Source: Nostoc punctiforme NIES-2108
GTDB taxonomy: Bacteria; Cyanobacteriota; Cyanobacteriia; Cyanobacteriales; Nostocaceae
DNA length: 58,145 nucleotides
Assembly (NCBI GenBank): GCA_003326195.1
Contig: LXQE01000159.1
Span: 1-58,145, forward strand
Direction: 5' to 3'
Shown here: positions 1-8,744 of the stretch, one piece after another
How the letters are laid out: each line of letters begins with the position of its first letter
How positions within the stretch are numbered: position 1 is the stretch's first letter
Translations under genes and position numbers: made by a program
The notes under the pieces: model-generated
What the model was told of the DNA's origin: nothing
What the model saw: only the letters and a program-made list of their open reading frames with translations
Database searches by the model: none

Positions 1-242
1 TGATTTGAAAAGCGGCGATCGCCAATTCCACTTATACCCAACTGGTTGTACCTTTTAACTAATGCGTATATCCATGTCCTGCTGTAGCCTGTTACTTCCT
101 CTACTTCTTCCGTCTTTTTTCCTTGTGCTAGTAACCATATAATCTGGTATTGACGACTTTCTACCCTGTCTTTCGTCTCACGGTAAAGCTGTTCTAACTC
201 AGCAATATCTAAATGCTTGGCTATACTGATTCTTTTCGGCAT
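1..242 (-). CDS. IS630-type transposase, N-terminal part, cut by window start
   Basis: Reading the minus strand from the ATG at 242 gives an open frame of 80 codons that runs off the window. It starts MPKRISIAKHLDIAEL and contains a helix-turn-helix stretch (KTEEVEEVTGYSRTWIYALV) followed by VKRYNQLGISGIGDRR. This is the usual N-terminal winged HTH of IS630-family (Tc1/mariner-like) transposases in cyanobacteria, in which a DDE catalytic domain follows. That domain would lie outside the window, so it cannot be judged whether the element is intact. The gene reads leftward, away from the TIR-like gene. No clear terminal inverted repeat was identified between 243 and 425. Confidence 0.75.
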   Translation of the reverse strand, partial: MPKRISIAKHLDIAELEQLYRETKDRVESRQYQIIWLLAQGKKTEEVEEVTGYSRTWIYALVKRYNQLGISGIGDRRFSN

Positions 243-425
243 ACTTCATCGTTTTCATCCCTGCTTTTATCATAAGTAATTATCCGAACATAATATAACA
301 ATACTTTTAGCCTTTGCTTTCTCTAAAAAAAGCCCTCCTGTGAAAGAGAGCATTGTTATTACTAGATTTTGTAAAGTATAAACTAAGAAGAAAAAACAGC
401 CAGCAAGTCTGACTGGGAAATTCGG

Positions 426-1196
426 TCAAAAAAACAATTTGAATCGTGCTAGTTGGTTTTTAATCGTCTCTGTCAGAATTTTATTCAGTTCTGTAGTGTC
501 TTGAAATTGCAAAATTTGCTGTGTCGGTAAGTCGAAGGGAAATTCACCTTCAAAATCTGGGCGTTGCATTTGCGCTAGTAGAATCTGTTCAGACCGCTTA
601 CTTTGGAGGGCATAGCCAATCTCAATACAGACATTCGGACTAGGAATTAATTGGGAGGTTTCTTTCCCATCAATGCTAGCAATGGGCGTGGTGTCAGCGA
701 TAAATAACAAACTCTTACGGATTTTCCGCATAATTGTGCGGTTAATTCGGAAAGTAGCACCGCTGGGACGCGAGGATTCTATCAATGTTAGGGGAAGACG
801 CGATCGCAAGTTTAAATTGTCCAAACTTTTTCGCAGTTCTTCTTTGAGAATATTCGTCGCTGCGGCATACTCAGTTTGATAGGATAAAAAAATCGTTGGT
901 TCTAACTGAGCCAACACCGCCTGCTTGGTGAAATAAATTTCATGACTAATTAAGTCAATGTTAGAGACGCAATAACCGCCACTACCTTCAATATAAAATT
1001 CAATATTTTCCCCTTCTAAATAGCGCCCAAACCAAGTTGATTTCTTAACTTCGTCACTATCTTCCAAAAAGTCTGCTCGCAATGCTGATTTCAGCAGGCT
1101 TTTTTTGCTTAAGCGAATGTCTGGCGGACGTTTTTCCAGTTCTGGAATCGGCTCATAATCTTGTAGATACCACGCTCTGAGCGCAATTATTGACAT
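426..1196 (-). CDS. TIR-like/deoxyribosyltransferase-like domain protein of unknown function
   Basis: A 256-residue soluble protein. The N-terminal 95 residues match nothing I recognise. The C-terminal part from about residue 100 looks like a small Rossmann-like domain: a first strand TIFLSYQTE (101-109), a strand LLFIADTTP (163-171), and the motif SPNVCIEIGYAL (186-197) with a conserved-looking Glu192. The pattern of a hydrophobic strand followed by PNV-x-hydrophobic-E-hydrophobic-GYA is typical of bacterial TIR-like nucleotide-binding proteins and of nucleoside deoxyribosyltransferase-like domains. In TIR NADases the Glu in this region is catalytic. No signal peptide or membrane segment is seen. 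It stands alone beside a transposase remnant. Function is inferred from motifs only; an NAD-consuming or nucleotide-sensing defence role is possible but not shown. Confidence 0.5.
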   Translation of the reverse strand: MSIIALRAWYLQDYEPIPELEKRPPDIRLSKKSLLKSALRADFLEDSDEVKKSTWFGRYLEGENIEFYIEGSGGYCVSNIDLISHEIYFTKQAVLAQLEPTIFLSYQTEYAAATNILKEELRKSLDNLNLRSRLPLTLIESSRPSGATFRINRTIMRKIRKSLLFIADTTPIASIDGKETSQLIPSPNVCIEIGYALQSKRSEQILLAQMQRPDFEGEFPFDLPTQQILQFQDTTELNKILTETIKNQLARFKLFF

Positions 1197-1821
1197 AAGG
1201 CGCTATTTTAACTGTTTCTCGCTATTCAACTTCGTATAATCTTACACCCAGAGGAGTCCCTATTTCAGACTTCTCTTTAAACACAACAACACCCGAACCT
1301 CTACTCGCTGAACTATCTCCTCTCTTTGTCGATCATACCCAGGGATATACTAACTTCCATTGCTTTTGTAAACAAGTAATGAAAATCAGTTACAGTGCCC
1401 CCTAATCTTCCACATTTGAGGAAACAGCAGTTTTCGCGTTGGGTGTTGCTGTATTTTGACGAGACAGATGTAAGTTAAACAGCGTCTTATACCTCTTACT
1501 AACATTTTAAATGCAGCTGTTATATCTGCCAAGAAAGCTTTTTTATTAGCTTCTAGTATTAGATTATCACTTGTAGCTGGAAGAGATTTATTTTGCAACT
1601 AAACTTTACTTTTAAATGATTTTAAGCAAATTAAATATATTGCACACTCCGATCGTTGATAGATATTTCTTTACATTATATGTTCAGAATATTATCATCT
1701 ATCTTTTGGATGAATTTAAAAATTTCTCAGTCAATTTTTAAGTTTTGAAACTAACAATTGAGCATTGCTCAATAACCAATAGTGATTCTTCGCCTGCGTT
1801 CTTATCCCCCGCTCCCTATTG
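1197..1821. other. Intergenic region, 625 bp, no convincing gene
   Basis: AT-rich spacer between the TIR-like gene and the histidine kinase, which are both on the minus strand. A 70-codon minus-strand frame (1386-1598) has no recognisable domain. Its middle (ADITAAFKML) faintly resembles the C-terminus of TnpB-type proteins, but this is too weak to call. No tRNA, terminator or strong promoter was recognised. Confidence 0.4.
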
Positions 1822-4563
1822 CTAGTTAACTATTTTGGCTGGAGGCTTGACGGGAATCTCAATCCAGAACTCTGTACCTTTGCCAGGTTCTGAAACGCAC
1901 TCCATTATTCCCCCATGTTTTTCGACAATAATTTGATAGCTGATTGCTAGTCCCAATCCTGTACCTTTGCCCACAGGCTTGGTAGTGTAAAACGGGTCAA
2001 AAATTCGCTTTTTCACGTCTTCATTCATTCCGGGCCCGTTGTCAGTAATACGAATTAACAGACGAGACTTATCCACTGAGACTTTAGTGGAAATCTGGAT
2101 CGTTGGAATTGGGCATGAGTTATTCTCCTTGTCACCCTGATTTTGCCACTTCCGACTACCTACTTCCAGAGCATCTATGGCATTGGTGAAAATATTCATG
2201 AATACTTGATTCATTTGGCCAGCATAGCATTCCACCAGTGGGATGTTGCCATAATCTTTAATTATCTCAATGCGTGGAAATTCAGCATTTCCTTTCAACC
2301 GATGTTGCAAAATTAATAAGGTATTGTCAATACCTTCATGCAGGTCAACACGCTTGTTTTCAGCCTCATCCAAGCGAGAAAAATTGCGTAACGACAACAC
2401 TATTGAACGGATGCGCTCAGTTCCTACTTGCATTGAGGTCATGATTTTGGGCAGGTCTTCTACCAAAAATTCAAAATCGATCGCTTCGATCGCGGCTTGA
2501 ATTTCACTATGGGGATGGGGATAGTGTAGCTGGTAGAGACGTAAAATTTCTAGCAGTTGTGCAGTGTAATCACTGGCGTGGCACAGATTACCGTAAATAA
2601 AGTTAACGGGGTTATTGATTTCATGGGCGACACCCGCCACCAACTGTCCTAAGCCAGACATTTTTTCAGTCTGAATCAATCTTGTCTGTGTTTCTTGGAG
2701 TTCATGTAGGGTCTGCTCTAACTGAACAGCTTGATTTCTGGCTTCAGTTTCGGCATCAAAGGTTTGTTGGTAGAGTTGTGCTTGTTGAATAGCGATCGCA
2801 GCCTGATCTGCCACCTGCTGCAATAAATCAATTTCTATATCCTGCCAATTTCTGGGAGCCTCACACTCATGGGCAATTAGTAAGCCCCATAGTTCCATAC
2901 CTATATTAATCGGAACTATTAAGTTTGCTTGCACTTGCAGACTCTGCAAAAACTCTCGATGACAATCACTTAAAGAAGCCGTTGAAACGTTGTTAATTGC
3001 CCTTACCCTACCCTGACAGTATAGACGGGTATACTCATCAGGAAAGCATTCTGGTGGTGCATTCACTTCCAAAACTGACCGCCAATTGCCATTAATCTCT
3101 TCCACAATCACTGATTTAGTCTTCAGGTAGAAAATCAGCACTCGGTCTGAATTTAGCAGGGGACGGACTTCCCGAACTATAGATTGCAGAGTTGCCTGCA
3201 AGTCCAATGTGCGGCGAATATGCTCTGTAACTTGCTTGATGACTTTGGTAAATAGTAATGATTTTTCGAGTTCAGCGGTTTGCTCTTGCACCCGCTGTTC
3301 TAGGTTGGCATTCAGGGATTGTACCTGTTTATACATTTGCTGCTGCTGAATAGCCATTGAGAAATGATCGTATAAGGCTTGTGCCAAAAAGATGTCTTCC
3401 AACTTCCACTCAGGTGCTTGCCCTTTTTTTTGCTCTCGCCAAACCTCAAAGGAAAGCTGGGGTAATAGTTGTCGCCGATTTTGTTCGCATCGTCCCGCCC
3501 ACAAGATTTCCGTTTCAAATTCAGAGCGGAAAATACTTAATACACCGATAAATTTTTCGCGATAATGTAGGGGAATCACCATGAGTCCGCGAATTTGAGT
3601 AGAACGGAATGCTAAAGACAAAACTCGTAAATGTTGTTCTTTATAGAGGTCAGTGGTTGCCCAAATATTACCTTGTTGAAAATCAGCCATCCATTTTTGC
3701 CAGATGGGATGCTGTTCGATAATACTGTTATCTAACTCGTAGGAGAGTGTCGGTTGGTCGCCCCAGGTGTATAATTCTTGGCTCTCTGCAATGTAAAGCC
3801 GGCCACCAACTCCACAGAAAGCAGTAATAACTTCTTCTAGCGCTCCTTGTAATTGGATTGTCGGCAGTTTATGCAATAGTGTTGTGACTCGATTAATAGT
3901 AGCTTCTCGCTTTTGCTTGGCGTGGGCTTCAGTAAGTAAATTACTTTGAGCGATCGCGATCGCTACCTGGTCAGCAACTTGCTGCAATACTTTTAGCTGC
4001 TGCTTCAAAATCTTTTGCGGTTCACTGTGGTGACATACCAACAATCCCCATAATTTAGGCTTTGCTGATTGTCCTTGTGGGTCGCAATCTAAAATTGGTA
4101 CTACCAACGAAGACTGCACACCCATTGCTTTTAGGTATTCAATATGGCACTGGTCTACCTGCCGATAGTAGATATTAGTTTCTAGACGTTTGCCAGTTTC
4201 TTTTGAATGTAGAGGTGATAGCCCGATCTTCTCATTTGCCACATCGACAATCGAACGTTGCCCCACTAACAAAAACATCTCTCTGGCGGCTTCTGGAATA
4301 TCATCAGTTGGGAAGCGTTGACCCAATAAGGATGGCAAACGTTGCTCATGAATAGATTCTGCAATGACTTCACCACTACCATCAGCATCAAAGCGATACA
4401 TTTTCACCCGATCTGCACCCAAAAACAAACGCACTTCGCTAACAGTTGTCGTTAATATTTCTTGAAGGTCGAGCGATCGCCTGATCTGTTTTGTCATTCG
4501 GTGCAGTAAACTTTCTCGATTAAAGGTTTGCTGCAACTCGTTTGGTTTATCCCTACGTGTCAT
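1822..4563 (-). CDS. Phytochrome-like multi-GAF sensor histidine kinase
   Basis: A 913-residue soluble sensor kinase. GAF1 (about 25-205) carries a phytochrome-like DIPEAAR segment (about 88-94) and a Cys-His pair, C139-H140, in the context DQCHIEYLKAMGV. This is where phytochromes and cyanobacteriochromes attach a bilin. A central region (about 225-410) is a divergent GAF without that Cys. GAF3 (about 440-600) again has a Cys-His pair, C534-H535 (SDCHREFLQSLQV), followed by LWGLLIAHEC, as in cyanobacteriochromes. A coiled linker (about 600-635) leads to HisKA with phospho-acceptor H647 (GVAHEINNP), an N box (783-799), G1 DNGPGM (841-846) and G2 GKGTGLGL (865-872). There is no receiver domain and no adjacent response regulator. 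It probably senses light through bilin, but chromophore binding is inferred. Confidence 0.9.
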   Translation of the reverse strand: MTRRDKPNELQQTFNRESLLHRMTKQIRRSLDLQEILTTTVSEVRLFLGADRVKMYRFDADGSGEVIAESIHEQRLPSLLGQRFPTDDIPEAAREMFLLVGQRSIVDVANEKIGLSPLHSKETGKRLETNIYYRQVDQCHIEYLKAMGVQSSLVVPILDCDPQGQSAKPKLWGLLVCHHSEPQKILKQQLKVLQQVADQVAIAIAQSNLLTEAHAKQKREATINRVTTLLHKLPTIQLQGALEEVITAFCGVGGRLYIAESQELYTWGDQPTLSYELDNSIIEQHPIWQKWMADFQQGNIWATTDLYKEQHLRVLSLAFRSTQIRGLMVIPLHYREKFIGVLSIFRSEFETEILWAGRCEQNRRQLLPQLSFEVWREQKKGQAPEWKLEDIFLAQALYDHFSMAIQQQQMYKQVQSLNANLEQRVQEQTAELEKSLLFTKVIKQVTEHIRRTLDLQATLQSIVREVRPLLNSDRVLIFYLKTKSVIVEEINGNWRSVLEVNAPPECFPDEYTRLYCQGRVRAINNVSTASLSDCHREFLQSLQVQANLIVPINIGMELWGLLIAHECEAPRNWQDIEIDLLQQVADQAAIAIQQAQLYQQTFDAETEARNQAVQLEQTLHELQETQTRLIQTEKMSGLGQLVAGVAHEINNPVNFIYGNLCHASDYTAQLLEILRLYQLHYPHPHSEIQAAIEAIDFEFLVEDLPKIMTSMQVGTERIRSIVLSLRNFSRLDEAENKRVDLHEGIDNTLLILQHRLKGNAEFPRIEIIKDYGNIPLVECYAGQMNQVFMNIFTNAIDALEVGSRKWQNQGDKENNSCPIPTIQISTKVSVDKSRLLIRITDNGPGMNEDVKKRIFDPFYTTKPVGKGTGLGLAISYQIIVEKHGGIMECVSEPGKGTEFWIEIPVKPPAKIVN

Positions 4564-5125
4564 TGCTTTGTATACACCATGACTTAAGTATAATTTTTTA
4601 TATATTTGTCTCTGATCGGAATTTTCAACTTACAATGCTTTGATTTTCATCCTATTTCAAGAAATGCTTGCTACTAATGCATTGCTCAGGGCATACATGT
4701 ATTACAAATTTTGAAAATGGATGAGAGGATGTTTGAAAAGTAACAGATATTTTGCTTGTTCCCTGTAGCCCTTGTATAGTGGATTTAGAGAGATATAAAA
4801 CTACTGTATCATTAGATACTTTTCAACTATTATCTCAAGTCTAAAGTTAAGAAGCTTTTCCTCATTGACATCTACCAATTTTATACTCTTAATCATTAAA
4901 TTATTCCAGTATTTTTACTTAATTTAAGGCTTGAATAATTTCTTGAAACTAAAAATATTATTTTCATATTTTTGCCCATTATTTGCCCATTAATTTAATT
5001 ACTTAAGATTCCATCAAAGCAATAAATAAATTATTAGTAATTTCTTAAAATATTTTGGGCTGGGGAATTTTACTATTCCCCGTTTAATTACTGACTTTAT
5101 GTTGAATGTAACTATTTTGATTAAA
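4564..5125. other. Intergenic region, 562 bp, AT-rich
   Basis: Spacer between the start of the histidine kinase and the 3' end of the NADAR gene. It contains a likely terminator for the NADAR gene (entered separately) and an AT-rich stretch just upstream of the kinase start (4573-4610) that could hold its promoter. No ORF with family resemblance or structured RNA was recognised. Confidence 0.4.
5062..5081 (-). terminator. Stem-loop downstream of the NADAR gene
   Basis: Perfect 7-bp stem GGGGAAT/ATTCCCC with a 6-nt loop, about 45 bp past the NADAR stop codon. The following minus-strand sequence is AT-rich but not a clean T-run, so this is a plausible rather than certain intrinsic terminator. 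Confidence 0.45.
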
Positions 5126-5596
5126 TCATTCGTAAATTACCGTTAAAGATAGTAAATTACGAATTTCTTCACGCACACTCATGAGAGTTTTACCGAGCTG
5201 GTTTTGACCGCTTTTATTAGCACCACAGCCCCAAAAAGAATCGGTTGGGGAGTTTTCAACCAAAATCTCATCACCTGTCTTCAGGAGAACTTCTCTGATA
5301 TCGGTATGAGTGAGAAACTTTTTGAGTACAGCTTCTCGCATAATTTGAGTTTTAACCAAATCCCAGTCTCGTCGGAGTTGGCGAGTGCTACATCTTCCTA
5401 AAGTGGCAGCTTCTTCTGGGGTGGCGGCAGCATGGATGAGAGGTATAATTGCCGCATCTGTGCTGCCTACAAACTTTTGCGCTTGATAATAATGCTCAAC
5501 CGTTGGCCAGTAAGCACCCTCGATGTGGATTCCGTGGAGAGAAAAGTTAGAAAAACAGCCATAAGGCTGCCAAACCTTATAAAAGTAAATGGTCAT
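5126..5596 (-). CDS. NADAR family protein (YbiA-like N-glycosidase)
   Basis: A 156-residue protein matching the NADAR/DUF1768 family in length and motifs. It opens with FYKVWQPYGCFSNFS (family pattern F-x-G-x-x-x-FSNF). It continues with GAYWPTVEHYYQAQKF (the WPTVEHY-QAQK core), a central RRDWDLVKTQIMREAVLKKF helix, and ends with DSFWGCGANKSGQNQLGKTLM (the D-x-x-WG-G-GxNxLG-LM signature). YbiA-type members hydrolyse the N-glycosidic bond of early riboflavin intermediates, and other members remove ADP-ribose from guanine or act near NAD-consuming systems. No DarT-like or riboflavin gene is adjacent, so the substrate is open. It is monocistronic, with a hairpin 55 bp upstream of the start. Confidence 0.88.
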   Translation of the reverse strand: MTIYFYKVWQPYGCFSNFSLHGIHIEGAYWPTVEHYYQAQKFVGSTDAAIIPLIHAAATPEEAATLGRCSTRQLRRDWDLVKTQIMREAVLKKFLTHTDIREVLLKTGDEILVENSPTDSFWGCGANKSGQNQLGKTLMSVREEIRNLLSLTVIYE

Positions 5597-5943
5597 TTGA
5601 AAATTGCTCTTTTATATATCAACTTCAGGGTAACTGAAAGTTTAGATTTCAAAACCCTTCATTTGTATGAAGGGTTTTAACATCAGGTCACGGGAATCAC
5701 TTTACACAATTCTTGGAACAGTAAGTTTATTACTTTACTCATGAGCTTTCTCTAGATGTGTTTACCACTTAGCAATTTTTCACCCTGTTCACTGACGTTA
5801 GCCTTGAGTGAGTCACGGTAATTAATCAATTCTCTGCTAAGTTCGTTTTCTGGTGCTTATCTATGTGAATATTTTATGAGCAAAATACGGTAAACCGCCC
5901 GATTTATAGTAGTATTTATATTGCTTGTAGTTTAAATGTAGGT
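5597..5943. other. Intergenic region between divergent genes
   Basis: A 347-bp region separating the NADAR gene (minus) from the sulfonate-type receptor gene (plus). It holds a perfect 12-bp stem-loop at 5651-5678, entered separately. Promoters for both directions should lie here, but no high-confidence -35/-10 pair was chosen. Overlapping short frames are not supported. Confidence 0.4.
5651..5678. promoter_or_regulatory. Perfect 12-bp inverted repeat upstream of the NADAR gene
   Basis: AAAACCCTTCAT and its exact complement ATGAAGGGTTTT are separated by 4 nt. The A-run and T-run at the base would let it act as an intrinsic terminator in either direction. It lies about 55 bp upstream of the NADAR start codon. 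It could therefore be in that gene's leader, or insulate it from transcription on the other side. Confidence 0.5.
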
Positions 5944-7002
5944 ATGTTCGCTAAGTTTTTACCAAATCGACTGATGAAGATTGTCAGCAGCTTTGTTCAG
6001 AATTATGAAATATCCAGAATTGGCATATTTGCCTTATTCTTTACCTGTGGGTTAAGTTTGACTCTTGTGATATCTGCGTGTTCTGCCAACAATACAGGTA
6101 ATTCTGTAGCAACACAGACAGCAAATCAAGGTGTGGTTGTTCGTATCGGCTATCAAAAAGCGGCGACTATTCTCAGTGCTCTCAAAAACCGAGGCAATTT
6201 AGCGCAAACTTTAACGACTGCTGGTGCTTCAGTGACATGGGCAGAATTTCCCGCCGGCCCACCTATGCTAGAAGCAATGAACGCAGGTAGTATTGACTTT
6301 GGTTATACAGGTGAATCACCACCAATATTTGCCCAAGCCGGAGGTACTCCCTTGCTTTATGTTGCTTATGATCCTTGGAGTCCCAAAGCTGAAGCAATTA
6401 TTGTACCGAAAGATTCACCAATTAAAACGGTTGCTGACCTTAAAGGGAAAAAATTAGCCTTTGCTAAAGGCTCGAACAGTAACTATCTTGTTGTCAAAGC
6501 TGTAGAAGCTGCCGGATTAAAGTATAGTGACATTCAACCAGCACATCTAACACCAGCAGATGCCCGTGCCGCATTTACTGGTGGTAACGTTGATGCTTGG
6601 GCAATTTGGGACCCTTACCTAGCAGCAGTTGAACACGACACAAAGGTTAGAAAATTAACAGATGCGACAAATTTAGCACCAAATCGGGGTTACTATCTTG
6701 CGCGTCAAGAATTTGTTAATTCTCATCCAGATTTGTTGAAAACCCTGTTAGATGAAGTAAGCATTGTAAATGAATGGGCAACAAATAATCCAGAAGAAGT
6801 TGCCAAGTTTTTAGAACCAGAGTTAGGTATTCCCGCAGCAGCATTAGAAATTGCCGAAAAGCGACGAAAGTATGGTGTTTTACCGCTAACAGATGAAGTA
6901 ATCACTCAGCAACAAAATATTGCCGATACTTTTTACAAAATCAAGCTAGTTCCCAAGCAAATCCAAGTCAAAGATATTGTTTGGAACGGTAATAAATCTT
7001 AG
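5944..7002 (+). CDS. Sulfonate/nitrate/taurine-type ABC transporter substrate-binding lipoprotein
   Basis: A 352-residue receptor of the SsuA/TauA (NMT1-like) type. A hydrophobic segment (about 25-44) ends in the lipobox VISAC, giving a lipidated Cys46. The mature part begins IGYQKAATILSALKNRG, the typical first strand and helix of aliphatic sulfonate receptors, followed by WAEFPAGPPMLEAMNAGSID and GYTGESPPIFAQA. The first Met is a possible start, but Met11 (MKIVSS) would also give a usual signal peptide. No permease or ATPase gene is adjacent, so the partner transporter must be encoded elsewhere or this is a stand-alone receptor. It is the first gene of the cluster, 26 bp before the flavoprotein. 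Ligand specificity cannot be read from sequence. Confidence 0.88.
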   Translation: MFAKFLPNRLMKIVSSFVQNYEISRIGIFALFFTCGLSLTLVISACSANNTGNSVATQTANQGVVVRIGYQKAATILSALKNRGNLAQTLTTAGASVTWAEFPAGPPMLEAMNAGSIDFGYTGESPPIFAQAGGTPLLYVAYDPWSPKAEAIIVPKDSPIKTVADLKGKKLAFAKGSNSNYLVVKAVEAAGLKYSDIQPAHLTPADARAAFTGGNVDAWAIWDPYLAAVEHDTKVRKLTDATNLAPNRGYYLARQEFVNSHPDLLKTLLDEVSIVNEWATNNPEEVAKFLEPELGIPAAALEIAEKRRKYGVLPLTDEVITQQQNIADTFYKIKLVPKQIQVKDIVWNGNKS

Positions 7003-7028
7003 AAGTTCCTCCCTACTCGCAAAAGTTT

Positions 7029-8744
7029 ATGGACATTAACACCCAACAAATAAAAACGGATGTACTTGTCATTGGTGGCGGTACAGCCGGGACAATGGCT
7101 GGAATTAAAGCCAAGCAAGCGAATCCCGATGCAGAGGTGCTTATTTTAGAAAAGGCTAACATCCGACGGAGTGGTGCGATCGCAATGGGTATGGATGGCG
7201 TAAATACCGCAGTCATTCCCGGACATTCCACCCCAGAACAATACGTGCGCGAAATCACCCTTGCTAATGATGGGATTGTCAACCAAAAAGCCGTTTATCA
7301 AACAGGCAAATTAGGTTACGAAGTCATCCAAGAATTAGAAAGTTGGGGTGTGAAATTTCAAAAAGATGCCCAAGGCAACTATGACTTAAAACAAGTGCAT
7401 CGTGTGGGTAAATATGTCTTACCTATGCCAGAAGGAAAAGACCTCAAAACAATTCTTACCCGACAAGTTAAACGCCACAAAGTCAAAGTCACAAATCGCG
7501 TCATGGCAACCCGTGTATTAGTCAAAGCAGGACGTGCTATTGGTGCGGTGGGATTTGATGTCAGAAACGGTGATTATATTATCATTCAAGCTAAAGCAGT
7601 CATCCTATGTACAGGTGCTTGTGGCAGATTAGGATTACCTGCTTCCGGCTATCTTTACGGCACTTATGAAAATCCTACCAATGCCGGAGATGGCTATTCA
7701 ATGGCTTATCATGCAGGAGCAGAACTTAGTAATATTGAATGCTTTCAAGTTAATCCTTTAATCAAAGATTACAACGGCCCCGCCTGTGCCTATGTTGCCG
7801 GGCCTTTTGGCGCACATACAGCCAACGCTGAAGGAAATCGCTTCATTAGCTGTGACTATTGGAGTGGTCAAATGATGTTGGAAATCTGGAAAGAATTAAA
7901 TTCTGGAAAAGGGCCAGTCCAATTGAAAATGACCCATCTCGATGAAGATACAATCGCTGAAATTGAATCCATTCTTTGGGCGAATGAACGACCAAGTAGA
8001 GAACGTTTTCATCAAGGTAGAAATGAAGATTACCGCACCCACGGCGTTGAGATGCACATTTCCGAAATAGGCTTATGTAGCGGTCATAGTGCTTCTGGTG
8101 TATGGGTAAATGAAAACGCTCAAACAACCGTCCCAGGTTTATATGCAGCTGGAGACATGGCCAGCGTTCCTCATAATTACATGATTGGGGCATTTGTTTT
8201 TGGTCGGATAGCCGGAACTCATGCCATTGAATATATCCAAAATCTAGATTTTATTGAACCAGATACAAATTTTTTAGAAGCTGAAAAAACCAGAATTTAT
8301 GCAGCTTTAACTCGTCCGAATGGTGTACCTCACACCCAGGTAGAATATAAATTAAGACGCTTAGTTAATGATTATCTGCAACCACCAAAATCAGGTAATA
8401 AAATCGAGATTGGTTTAAAACATTTTGTGCAATATCAAGAAACATTAGATTTAATGGGCGCTCGTGACCCTCATGAATTGATGCGTAGTCTAGAAGTTCA
8501 CTTTATTCGCGACTGTGCAGAAATGGCAGCCAGAGCATCATTATATCGTCAAGAGACTCGTTGGGGACTTTATCATTACCGTTTAGATTATCCCGAAAAG
8601 AATGATGATGAGTGGTTTTGTCATGTCAATTTAAAGAAAGATGAATTAGAGCAAATGATATTGTTTAAACGTCCTGTAGACCCTTACATTGTGGATGTAA
8701 ATTTACATCATGAAATTTATGATATAGCAGCGAGAAAAAAATGA
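7029..8744 (+). CDS. FAD-dependent oxidoreductase, fumarate reductase/APS reductase alpha-like
   Basis: A 571-residue soluble flavoprotein of the FrdA/SdhA/AprA superfamily. The N-terminal FAD-binding Rossmann motif is VLVIGGGTAGTMAG (12-25), followed by LEKANIRRSGAIAMGMDGVN, a segment typical of AprA-like proteins. A second FAD contact, VPGLYAAGDMASVPHNYM, lies at about 365-382. The C-terminal helical part ends without an added domain. Family members need an electron carrier such as a 4Fe-4S ferredoxin subunit, and none is adjacent. The position directly behind a sulfonate-type receptor suggests a role in organosulfur (or similar oxyanion) metabolism, but the reaction is unknown. The stop codon overlaps the start of the next gene (ATGA), so translation is probably coupled. 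Confidence 0.82.
   Translation: MDINTQQIKTDVLVIGGGTAGTMAGIKAKQANPDAEVLILEKANIRRSGAIAMGMDGVNTAVIPGHSTPEQYVREITLANDGIVNQKAVYQTGKLGYEVIQELESWGVKFQKDAQGNYDLKQVHRVGKYVLPMPEGKDLKTILTRQVKRHKVKVTNRVMATRVLVKAGRAIGAVGFDVRNGDYIIIQAKAVILCTGACGRLGLPASGYLYGTYENPTNAGDGYSMAYHAGAELSNIECFQVNPLIKDYNGPACAYVAGPFGAHTANAEGNRFISCDYWSGQMMLEIWKELNSGKGPVQLKMTHLDEDTIAEIESILWANERPSRERFHQGRNEDYRTHGVEMHISEIGLCSGHSASGVWVNENAQTTVPGLYAAGDMASVPHNYMIGAFVFGRIAGTHAIEYIQNLDFIEPDTNFLEAEKTRIYAALTRPNGVPHTQVEYKLRRLVNDYLQPPKSGNKIEIGLKHFVQYQETLDLMGARDPHELMRSLEVHFIRDCAEMAARASLYRQETRWGLYHYRLDYPEKNDDEWFCHVNLKKDELEQMILFKRPVDPYIVDVNLHHEIYDIAARKK

Noticed and set aside
1386..1598. 70-codon minus-strand ORF possibly derived from TnpB
   Set aside because: Only a ten-residue stretch faintly resembles the TnpB C-terminus, with no zinc ribbon; not enough to call.
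5432..5680. 82-codon plus-strand ORF
   Set aside because: It is antisense to the NADAR gene and ends in the hairpin.
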